The notes below the pieces were generated by a model. That model did not search any database. It had not been told where the DNA came from and saw only the letters and a program-made list of their open reading frames with translations. Position numbers and translations under genes: made by a program. This document shows positions 23,997 through 33,259 of a DNA stretch of 64,000 nucleotides, in pieces; position 1 is the first letter of the stretch, and each line of letters starts with the position of its first letter. Source of the stretch: Sabellastarte sp. h YS-2021 (lineage: Eukaryota > Annelida > Polychaeta > Sabellida > Sabellidae); the NCBI GenBank assembly GCA_964017235.1, contig OZ024931.1:100768221-100832220 (forward strand), written 5' to 3'.

Positions 23997-26004
23997 ATGT
24001 CTTCCCCAAGCCAGAAACACGGGAGCTGTGGACATATCATGGCTAGCTTCGACAGCCATTGTTTCTGTGCCAGGTGCAGGGAAAAAGGTAAGGGCTCTGA
24101 CCCTTGTATCTCCCATCTTGACTGTAACGCGTGTAATTCACTTACTGAGGAACAACGTATCCAGTTGTCCACGCCTTCTTATAGGCTCAAAAAAGAAAAA
24201 CGTGACTCCAAGAAGGTTTCTGACACTCCTAAGCAGGACTCCAGTTCCTCTCTCATAGACCCGTCTGTAGTTACGGTAGTGGGAGCAGTGGACATCCAAG
24301 GGATTGTAAAATCCCCTGGTTCTAGTTCTGATAAGAAGAAAAAGCAGAATGTGGATAAACCAAAAGCTCAGACTTCTAAGGATTCAAAAGCTGACAAGCC
24401 ATCTAAGTCGCTCAAACCTACCAAATCTTCTCAAGATTCCAGATTTGATCAGTTGGATCAGAAATGGTCCGAACGCTTTAACAGACTTGAGGCTCTGCTG
24501 TTAGCGAAATCCTTAGAGCAACCAGGACCGGCTTTTACGACTGTGAAGGTTACGCCTACACACTCTCGACCTAAAACAGTTGTCTCTTCAAAGCCTTTCA
24601 TTAGACCTCAACGGACACCGACCACACCTCCGGTATTATCTACAGATTTGCCTGGTAGTGTTCAGACTGCTTTCAAGTCGACCAGCAAATCGACCACAGG
24701 AAAAGTGTCCACCGACCAACCTACAGATCTGGCTGGTGCTGATTCACCTTTATCTCACCAAGTACCAAGCAGGTCGTCATCAGCCCCTACAAGGAGGCAG
24801 AGTACATCTTCCATGGACACGGATTCCGACACAGATATCTCTGACCGTCCCCCAGTAGACCTCTTTGTCGAGGAAGGGGAGTTGTCCGACCAGGACCTTG
24901 AGGTTTCTGCTGCTGATCGAGATTTGACCCTATCCGAAGAACAAAACTATAGGGAAACGATGAGCGGCATCAGGTCGTTTATGGGGTGGAGTCACATCCC
25001 AGAGATGGATACAACAACATCTAGGTCAGAGGATAACCCCTTCGCGGGTCCTAAGACACAACCCACAGGGAAAATTTCAGTTTCCATGCCAACAGACGAA
25101 TGGCTGTGTAGCAAGATGGGTAAATATCACTCTTACAGAGGGGTACCCGTCGCGTAGCTCAGAGGCCGGTGGCCTGTTAAAAGACCAATTTGTCCGCCCC
25201 CCAAGATCTCAGGCAAAGTGGTACAACTTTGTTCCGAACCGACCTTCTGGTGAGCAGGACCCTAAGACTGTACACACTTGGAATACGGACTCGTCAAAGG
25301 TCAATAGCACCTACAGCCGTATAGCCAAGGCTGCCGGTATTGCATCAACAGCTCCAGCTTCAAGACAGATCTCTCAAGACAACTTGAGATGCTGGGAAAG
25401 GTCAGCACGCGAGGCTTCTGTCACTTGCAATCAAGCTACCGCCTTTAACAGGTGTATATATAAAGTACAGGACAATATGCAGACCCAACTTAAAGTGGTG
25501 AAGTCGGAGTTAAGCAAAGGAAAGTCCTCGGAGAGAGTCTCACAGGCTGCTAGTGAACTGCAGTTCTTGCTCAACTTCAACTCCAGCATCACACAGGCCA
25601 TGGCCAAGACACTTGAACATTTGACAGATTTCGTCTTTGTCACAGTGGCCAACACTACCCTGATAAGGCGTGACTCCTACCTTTCCCATCTTAAGATGGG
25701 CATCAAGCCAGATACTTTGGCTGCATTACGCACTGGACCCCTGCATACTGCCACCTTATTTTCAGACACTGTGTTGAAACAAGCGGAACAGGACATTGCA
25801 AATTTTGAGAGTAAGGGGCAGATCCATTCAGGAAAGAAGGGTCGTTTCCACCCCTACGAGAGACAGGATAAACGCTCCGACTACAAGAAGTGCGACCGTC
25901 CCGCTTGGAAAAACATTGGCAACAGAGGACAGAGTAAGAAGAACAAAGGCAAGGCCTCTTACTACTCCTCACGACCAGCCAAGGGCCAGCAGTCCTTTAA
26001 ATGA
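23997..26004 (+). pseudogene. DIRS B gag, one frameshift
   Basis: The ATG at 23997 opens MSSPSQKHGSCGH, with a Cys/His cluster (C-x-H..C-x2-C..C..C-x2-C) in the first 50 residues, as in the Gag of copies C and D. The frame runs to about 25130. A small deletion there shifts it, and it continues one frame over to TGA at 26002-26004 (the frame beginning GYPSRSSEAGG, with no stop through 25384). The conserved blocks NYRETMSGIRSFMGW and DEWLCSKMGK are present, and the tail is Lys-rich. A retroelement Gag binds and packages element RNA; that role is inferred from position and basic/Zn-binding character. Confidence 0.85.
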
Positions 26005-26010
26005 CAATTA
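26002..26010 (+). promoter_or_regulatory. Candidate leaky-stop context, DIRS B (TGA-CAA-TTA)
   Basis: The gag stop is followed by CAA-TTA, a stop-CAR-YYA context. The following frame opens L-C and stays open into the cysteine-rich segment. Function is inferred from conservation in four copies, not shown. Confidence 0.55.
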
Positions 26011-26298
26011 CTTTGTAAACAGTTTACAGGAAGGACTGCTGGCCGGGAGCCAGACATTGCCACAGAAAGAGACATTAAACTTTGCAAGTTTTCATGTTGT
26101 AAAAAGTGTACCTTCTGCGCCCGGGCACTCCCAAAAGAGAGAGTTAAGTCCCGGGGCAGCAGACTGTCAGATATCAAGAAATTACAAATTAAAATATGTG
26201 AACAGTGTTTCTTGTGTCACTCAGTTGTATTCTGTCCAACCTGTAGTAAATGCCCCCAATGTTGCACAAAATCTGCCTGTAGGGGCCAGACTTCAAAG
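26005..26298 (+). CDS. Cysteine-rich post-gag frame, DIRS B
   Basis: In frame with the 3' part of gag and directly after its stop, about 98 codons encode a Cys-rich segment with no stop. Landmarks include SCCKKCTFC, CEQCFLC, CSKCPQCC and SACRGQT. The same Cys spacing occurs in C and D although the intervening residues differ, so protein-level selection is likely. The pattern suggests paired zinc-binding knuckles. The frame has no ATG at its start and overlaps the N-terminus of the pol frame. In this copy it later meets a stop at 26416-26418. Confidence 0.6.
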
Positions 26299-27912
26299 CT
26301 TTTGGAAAACTTGGCTAAATCTAGGGGCCGGTCCGAAGGTAGTTCAAATCCTGCGAGAGGGTTACCACCTCCCCTTCCGGATCCGGCCCCAACTCACAAG
26401 GTCTCCTTCATTCATTAGCCGTTATGTCAATCCCCACAGGAACAGCTACCTGCTGGAGGCATTACATCAGCTTATAGACAAAAACGCAGTGGAAAGGGTT
26501 CAAAATCCCAAATCCCTAGGGTTTTCAACCAACTATTTCTAGTCCCAAAGCCCAACAACAAATGGAGGCCAATACTGGACCTAAGCAAACTAAACCTTTT
26601 CCTCAAGGTGGAAAAGTTTAAAATGGAGACACCGGAAACCATCAGAACATCCCTCCAACAAGGGGAGTGGGTCACCTCAGTAGACTTCAAAGATGCCTAC
26701 TTCCATATACCAATACAGGAACGATCCAGGAAATACCTACGATTCCATGTCCAGGGCCAGACTTATCAGTTCAAAGCACTGCCTTTTGGTCTGTCCACAG
26801 CGCCCATGGAGTTCACTGTGTTAGCAAAGGAGGTGAAATTGATGGCCATACACCGGGGTATAAGGATCCACCAGTACCTAGACGACTGGTTGGTGAGAGC
26901 CAGGTCCTATCAAATTTGTCTCCAGCACACCCAAAGCTTAGTCAAAATATGCCAGGACTTAGGTTGGCTGGTGAATTTAGAGAAATCAGAACTGGAACCC
27001 AAACAGGTCTTCGACTTTGTCGGCTACCAGTTCGACCTCAGGTCCGGCCGGGTCCGACCGACCCCGGACCGGTGGCAAAGCCTTCAGGACAAGATACAAA
27101 CACTTTTGTCACTACCGGCCTGTCCGGTCCGGCAGTTCATGTCCCTGATAGGTCTTCTAACAGCCACAGAAAAGCAAGTTCACCTCGGCCGACTACACAT
27201 GAGACCCATACAGTGGCATCTCAAAAACAATTGGAGGGTCCCAGAATCTCTAGAGAAGATTATCCCTCTACCAAGGACCCTGCACCCTCATTTACAATGG
27301 TGGCTAAAGGAAGACAATGTGCTTCAAGGTCAACCATTACACCCAGTAAAACATGCGCTGCAAATTTTTACAGATGCATCAAAAGAAGGGTGGGGCGCTC
27401 ACTTAAACGAGTTCACTGTAAGAGGGTCCTGGTCGGTGCCGGAAAGCAAGCTGCACATAAACTATCTGGAACTCAAAGCAGTTTTTCTAGCCTTAAAAGA
27501 GTTCCAAAATCTCTGTGTAGACAAAATAGTTCTAGTAGCAACCGACAATACTACAGTGGTAGCTTACATAAACAAGGAAGGAGGCATGAGGTCGGGCCCG
27601 CTGTGTGCCCTACTCTGGAGAATCTTGACCTGGTGTTCCCAGCGACAAGTAACTCTAAAAGCCAGACACATCCCAGGCCGTTTAAATGTGATAGCCAACA
27701 AACTATCCAGGCTGGGTCAGACCATCCAAACAGAGTGGTCCCTCCTTCCGGAGGTTTTTCAACACATCTGCAACCAATGGCACCGGCCTCAAATAGATCT
27801 ATTTGCCACGAGGTTCAACCACAAGTTACCTCAGTTTGTCTCTCCAGTACCGGACTCCCTGGCTGTAGCAGTGGATGCACTTACTCTGCCATGGGGCAAT
27901 CTGGATGCATAA
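26250..27912 (+). pseudogene. DIRS B RT / RNase H / methyltransferase-like pol
   Basis: The domain starts near NLPVGARLQSFW. A one-base deletion at about 26524 shifts the frame just before the RT fingers. The following frame (26608-27912) holds VTSVDFKDAYFHIP, LPFGLSTAPMEFT and the catalytic YLDDW, then RNase H (IFTDASKEGWGAH, the Glu box LELKAV, ATDNTT). The last RNase H Asp, present in D as NVIADK, is Asn here (NVIANK). The methyltransferase-like block (DLFATRFNHKLP) is cut by a stop at 27910-27912, where D has a Tyr codon. Reverse transcriptase residues survive, but the protein is broken in three ways. Confidence 0.9.
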
Positions 27913-28099
27913 GCCTTCCCATCGACCGCCATATTGGGCAAAGTGGTGGAGAAGCTACTGGACTCCCCGTGCAAGAGACTCATTCTGATTGCCCCGGGGT
28001 GGCCCAACATGCCTTGGTTTTGGGACCTAGTGACCATGTCCAGTCAGGTCCCTCTCAGCCTGCCCAACCTGCCCAAGCTGCTCACACAGCCCTTCAATC

Positions 28100-29218
28100 A
28101 GATCCCTCACAGAAATCTAACAAATCTAAATCTCCATGCCTGGCTCCTAGAGCCACGAAAATCAAAGAACAGGGCTTCTCTGAGGCAGTGGCAGCAAGAA
28201 TTGAGGCTCCTCAAAGAAGATCGACTAGATCAGTCTATGAGGCAAAGTGGGCCATTTTTACAAAATGGTGCATCACTAATCAGGTGGACTTCAGGTCACC
28301 ACCTGTAAAGTCGGTGGCTGACTTCCTAATGTACCTCTTTGAGGACAAGAAGCTACAGCCCAGCACCATTGATGGATACAGGTCTGCCATTGCTGATAAA
28401 CTAGGTAATGCAACAGTCAATATCAGCAAAGATGATAATCTCACTCGTCTCTTGGAAAGTTTCCACAGAGATAGACCCAAAGGGCGGAGGGGAATACCCT
28501 CCTGGAACCTTTCCCTGGTACTACACCAGCTAACAAAGGCTCCTTTCGAAAATCTTAGGGAGGCATCTCTGAAGCACCTGACCTTCAAAACTGTCTTCCT
28601 TTTGGCCCTGGGCTCTGGTAAAAGGAGTGAGATCCATGCATGGCAACACAAGAACATTAGACACCAAGCCGATTGGTCTAAGGTGTCCCTGTTTCCATCT
28701 CCCAGCTTTCTTTCCAAGAATCAGCTGGCCAAAGAGGGTCCAGAGAGTGTAGCCCCAGTTGTCATACCAGCCCTGGCTCCTACTCTGGATAGGTCCCTCA
28801 AGTCTGATCGATCCCTTTGTCCAGTCAGAGCCTTGCGTTACTATTTGGACAGGACATCAGACCTCAGGCAGCACAAGGAGCTAGTCTTTGTCTCCTTCAA
28901 GAAAGGCTTCGACAAAGACATCTCCCCTGCCACTATCTCCTCTTGGATCAAGCAGACTTGATCCTATGCTATGAGCTCTCTGATCATCAAGCCCACACCC
29001 TACATCAAGTTAAAGCTCATGATGTCAGGGCCTTTGCTGCCTCTAAGGCCTTCCAGTCCGGAGTTTCCTTAGAGCAGATCTTGTCAGCTTGCCACTGGAA
29101 ATCCCATAACACCTTCACACAGTTTTATCTGAAGGACGTGGCCTGGGCTGATTCAGAGCTCTTCCATTTAGGTCCTGTAGTGGCTGCTCAGCAGATCCAT
29201 CAACCAACTAGGACCTAG
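28100..29218 (+). pseudogene. DIRS B tyrosine recombinase, one frameshift
   Basis: The recombinase would cut and rejoin DNA to insert a circular intermediate. The frame is open up to 28961 and includes RSTRSVYEAKWAIF and GKRSEIHAW (one Arg codon fewer than D's GKRRSEIHAW). A one-base loss at about 28957 causes a stop. The rest continues in another frame to 29218 with HDVRAFAASK, CHWKSHNTF and FTQFYLKDV, so the H-x-x-R, H-W and Tyr residues are all retained. The open frame upstream (from 26667) is the non-RT frame of pol. No ATG lies near the domain start. Confidence 0.88.
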
Positions 29219-29259
29219 AGGAGATTTGTAAATATGTAAATAGTGTATATACAGTTAGC

Positions 29260-29286
29260 AAAAAAAAAAAAAAAAAAAGGAGGGGG
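29260..29286 (+). other. Polypurine tract of DIRS B
   Basis: Nineteen A run into GGAGGGGG, at the same position relative to the internal complementary region as in copies A, C and D. It is followed by GGACCGGTTAACCGGT, containing a CCGGTTAACCGG palindrome. Confidence 0.5.
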
Positions 29287-29444
29287 TAAGTCGGTTGGAC
29301 CGGTTAACCGGTATCTGTTGACCGACTATAGCCTTAAGGGTTTCCTGACCTCAGAGTCGACCCAGGCCTGAAAAGTTATTTTATTCTTGAGTTCTCTTAA
29401 GTCCCTAGTAACTTACCCGCCGACCAAGCGGTAGTTATTCAGCT

Positions 29445-29527
29445 ATTGTCCATTGGATAGGATGTATTAACGCAATAAAATTGCAAATTTAATAGTAAAT
29501 TAAGTTTTAATACCCTATCCAATGGAC
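29445..29527 (+). repeat. Internal complementary region of DIRS B
   Basis: The first half is the reverse complement of the left end of the element; the second half is the reverse complement of the right end (ATTGCAAATTTAAT..). They meet at GCAAT-AAA-ATTGC, the sequence expected for head-to-tail joined ends sharing a TTT. In DIRS elements this region is thought to template completion of the ends into a circle. Confidence 0.88.
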
Positions 29528-29587
29528 ACACAAGACCCTCCCACCGACCCCACTATCAGCTTACTAGGGGTCTAATGGTTTAGACAA

Positions 29588-29800
29588 TGAAAAAGATGCT
29601 ATGACGTCATGCTGTCTAGACAGGAAGGAAGTACGACATGCCATCTGGCGAGTGCACAGTACTGGACCGGCCTGGCCGGTAGAAACACAGGACGTCTTTT
29701 TCTGACGTTTGGCGGGCCGGTCTGCGCCGACCGGATAAGCTATTGTCCATTGGATAGGGTATTAAGTTATAAAAATTTAATTTAGTATTAAATTTGCAAT
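29588..29800 (+). repeat. Right inverted terminal repeat of DIRS B
   Basis: It is the reverse complement of the left ITR, including the GACGTC and CTGTCTAGACAG variants also seen in this copy's left ITR, and ends in GCAAT before TTT. Confidence 0.88.
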
Positions 29801-29803
29801 TTT

Positions 29804-31060
29804 GAATCTTTTGGAGTTTAGCTACATTGTATTTACTTACGCCATAAAGTAGGGAATTGCAGTAGTCAAGGCGACTGCTGATCATTGAGTTTGCAAGCAA
29901 GGCTGCAGTATCCACACTGAGGAATTTACGGATGCGTCTTAGGTCCTTAAGGTGGTAGTAACAGGCGCGACACATATTGGTTATGTGGCTAGTAAAGGTG
30001 TTTCCGGAGTCAAAAGTAACACCCAGGTTCTTGACTGTATCGGTAGGGGAGATAGAATTTCCGAGAAGTTGAGTAGGGAATTTATTGCTGAGGGACTCTC
30101 TGGCTTGTCTATCACCAATGATAATAAATTCAGCTTTCTCGGGGTTGTTTCACACCAGCCATCCAGGTTTGGACACATGTGAGACACTCAGTAAGCTCAG
30201 CAAAACTGGAATCAAAGTTCCTATGGTCCAGAGCTAGATATATTTGTGTGTGATCAGCATATAGATGGTGGGTGACATTGGAATTGGAAATGATATTACT
30301 GAGAGGGGTAGTATAGAGGGTAAAAAGAAGGGGGCCCAGGACAGAGCCCTGGGGCACACCATATGGGAGTGAGAAAGCATCTGAAAAGCTATTACCTAGT
30401 TTAACCTTCTGTTTGCGGTTTGAAAGATAGGATTTGATCCACCTCAACACAGTGCCATCAATCCCTGAGGGAATTAAAAAGAATGTGTCGAATGCCGCTG
30501 AGAGGTCCAGCAATGTGAGTGCAACAGCCTTACCAGAGTCCATCGAAGCAGCAATATCATTCTGGATTTTCAGGAGTGCTGATTCTGTGGAATGGAGTCT
30601 CCTGTAGGCAGATTGGTTGACATTGGAGAGCCCCTCACTATCGATATAATTATTTAACTGTTTAGCCACTACTTTTTCATTCAGTTTGAATATAAAACTG
30701 AGGTTGGATACCGGTCTGTAATTTTTGAGGAGATTTCTGTCTAAATTAGGTTTCTTGAGAAGGGGGGTGACATATGCTGTTTTGAAACAGTTTGGGAAGC
30801 TCCCTTCTCTGAGTGAGTAGTTTATAATATTGGTTATTGGAGTCACCAAAATGTCCGCACACTCTTTGACTAGTGCGGTTGGTATTGGGTCCAGGTCGCA
30901 TGATTTGGTGGTGGATGATTTTAGGATTTTGAGGATGTCGTCCTCAGATACAGCCTCAAAAGAGGACAGGGCGGTGCTGTTATTATTTGGTCTTGTGAGG
31001 GAAACAGGCACTGATGACTTTAGTGCAACTCTGATTTTCGCAATTTTGTGCGAGATAGAG
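29804..31060 (-). pseudogene. CR1/Jockey-like LINE reverse transcriptase (5' part of the split copy)
   Basis: On the minus strand a long frame encodes LKNYRPVSNLSFIFKLNEKV, HSTESALLKIQNDIAASMDS, TLLDLSAAFDT, GVPQGSVLGPLLFTLY and a YADH box. It is then shifted into the RT thumb/tail with FLSVDTAALLANSMISSRLD. This is the RT order of CR1/L2/Jockey-type elements. The catalytic YADD is YADH here (His codon at 30250-30252), and residues after AAFDT are deleted, so the enzyme is dead. The first ~170 residues of the open frame (31075-31533) are translated tandem repeat, not LINE protein. The LINE continues at 21026 after DIRS B. Confidence 0.88.
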
Positions 31061-31575
31061 CGATTTTGACGAAATTTTTTACCCACAGGGTATCTCTGCA
31101 GAGTACCCATCCCAATTTTCAAAAAAAAAAATTTGTCTCGCCAAAACTGGCGGCCGTTTTGAATTTTCGAATTTTTCGCAAAAGTTGCAAAACACAAAAA
31201 ATGCTTATATCTCGAAAACCGTGCTAGATAGAGTGATTTCGACGAAATTTTAGACCCACAGGGTATCTCTGCAGAGTGGCCATCCCAATTTTCAAAAATA
31301 TTTTGTCTCGCCCAAAATGGCGGCCATTTTGAATTTTCAAATTTTTCGCAAAAATTGCAAAACAGAAAAATGCTTATTCTCGAAAACCGTGCTAGATAGA
31401 GCGATTTTGACAAAATTTTTGACCCACAGGGTATCTCTGCGGAGTGGCCATCGCAATTTTCAAAAAAATTTTGTCTCAGCCAAAATGGCGGCCATTTTGA
31501 ATTTTCGAATCTTTCGCAAAAAATGCAAAACACAAAAATGCTTATATCTCGAAAACCGTGCTAAATAGAGCAGAC
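31060..31575. repeat. ~165 bp tandem repeat, three units
   Basis: AGATAGAG plus GATTTTGACGAAATTT starts recur at about 31063, 31232 and 31393, and each unit contains CAGGGTATCTCTGC and AATGGCGGCCATTTTGAAT (or a variant). Open frames across it arise from the repeat and should not be read as gene. Confidence 0.88.
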
Positions 31576-32100
31576 TACTCAGACTTTGGTTGCCACAACA
31601 GTATAAGGTTAAAAGCAGAGCATTTTCTTAATACTTTAGCACTCCCCTTTATATCCTTTTCGGGATGCTTTGTTTTTGCTGTGCAAAAACATTATCTTTT
31701 TTTTTGCAAGCGATCCTCTAGTTATAAATGAAACTGTGAAACTAGCTTTAATTTACTTTGTAAAAGGCTTGGAAGGATACATGTCAAATTATAAAGGAAA
31801 AAAAAAAACAAATCTAATTGCATATTTGTTTTATAATATTTGATCTATCCTCTAATATATTAAAACATAGAAACAGATATACTTGTGTGTGGACCTTTGC
31901 CCACAAGGACTCTTGCCCACGGGACCTTTGCCCACAAAGGACTTTACCCACCACATTTTTACAGGGGAGGAACTTTGCATAAAATAATGATATGGCATAA
32001 TATCCACATAATTAGCTTTTTAATGTTTTATTGAAGTATAAGTGTACAATATCTACCATATTCAAGGTTAGCTTCTTAAGCCTTCTTATTATGTTATTGT
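31576..32100. other. No gene seen; short TTTGCCCACAA repeats
   Basis: Between 31890 and 31960 the phrase CCTTTGCCCACAA or a close variant occurs four times. Related words on the opposite strand (TGTGGGCAAAG) occur at 49176-49250, so this is part of an interspersed repeat. The rest is AT-rich with no recognisable feature. Confidence 0.5.
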
Positions 32101-32944
32101 GTCACCAGCATTTATGCTGAGTGGCATATAGGGATCGCTTTGTCATCCAATTTTGTGGCGTCGTCTGTTGTCGTCTGTTGGCGTCGTCTGTCGTCGTCAC
32201 ACTTTGTATTCCGGACAGTATCTCAAAAATGGCTTGTCAGATTTAATTCAAATTTGGTATGTGGATGTAACTGGTCGTGGGGGTGTGCTGTATAGTTTTG
32301 TGACCTTAAACTCCCACTAGTAAAATACTTAAACTCAATTTAAGTTTTTTCGTTTCCGGACAATATCTCAAAAATGGCTTGATGGATTCAATTCAAATTT
32401 GGCATGTGGTTGTAACTAGTTTTGAAGGTGTGCCATATTTTTAGGTGACCTTAAACTCCCTTATATAAAAAATTTATGTCCAGTTTACGTTTTTTCTTTC
32501 TCCATGGTGTATACTGAAAGTAACTTCAGAAATTTCATTCAACTTTTGGAATTATATATAACTGGCCATAGGTAAGTGCCACACAATAAGGTGACCTTAA
32601 ACTCCCATTAATAACAGAATTATTTTACTTTAAGTTTGCTAACTTTTGAACAATATTTCAAATATTGTGCAATTCTAGGCGTTTCAGTTGTGGATGTAAC
32701 AAACCTTGAACAAAACTTTCAAGAAAAGATTACCTTAAACTCGCTAACATACAGCAGTCCAAACAAACTTTGAGTTTAAGGTTGGGGCAATATTTTTGTT
32801 GTTAGAAGATATTTTATATGCTAATTAGGACTTTTTACATCGATATTCATCATGTACATATATATCCACCAAAAATGGTCTCTTTTGTAAGGTTATAGTA
32901 AGTTGCTGATATTTTATAAACTAATGAGTTTAAGGTTGCATTAT
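32101..32944. repeat. Repeat R1, left part (split by DIRS C)
   Basis: It starts GTGTCACCAGCATTTATGCT with GTCGTC-rich DNA, as at 62504. From 32503 it is nearly identical to 3163 onward. DIRS C interrupts it after GGTTGCATTA, and it resumes at 38925. Confidence 0.88.
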
Positions 32945-32947
32945 TTC

Positions 32948-33136
32948 ATTGCGTTAATACATCCTATCCAATGGACAATTGCTTTACCGGTCGGCGCCAC
33001 CGGTCACGCCAAACGTCAGAAAAAGACGTCCTGTATATACTACCGGCAGGACCGGTCACAGAGTGTGCATTCGCCAGGTGGCGCATCGTACTTCATTTCC
33101 TGTTTACACCTCTTGACGTCATAGCATCTTTTTCGT
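32948..33136 (+). repeat. Left inverted terminal repeat of DIRS C
   Basis: It matches the reverse complement of 38705-38878, apart from the outermost ~30-60 bp, which differ between the two ends. It contains GACGTC twice, one as TGACGTCA (about 33113), and leads into TTTGGCGC just beyond the repeat. These may be the element's promoter signals. Confidence 0.9.
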
Positions 33137-33259
33137 TTGGCGCGAAAGAGTGTGCAGAAGAATTTCTTCAGAGATACGTTTTTGAAGTTTTACAACGAAC
33201 TCTTCCAAGTTTCGTGTTTTTTATTAGTACGGAGTAATTCTACAACCCTACTGATCATT

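Larger units (their letters stand above)
21030..29800 (+). mobile_element. DIRS-type retrotransposon, copy B (full length, damaged, with 2.5 kb insertion)
   Basis: Both outer ends are present and flanked by TTT (21027-21029 and 29801-29803). It has a left ITR (to about 21217), an internal complementary region (29445-29527) and a right ITR (about 29588-29760). A 2.5 kb composite repeat (21281-23811) sits between the left ITR and gag. Gag, pol and recombinase are all recognisable, each with one or two lesions. It interrupts the minus-strand LINE, so it is younger than that LINE. Confidence 0.93.

Noticed and set aside
31075-31533. N-terminal 150 residues of the minus-strand 467-residue ORF
   Set aside because: They translate a 165 bp tandem repeat joined by chance to the LINE RT frame. 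The peptide repeats itself with the DNA period.
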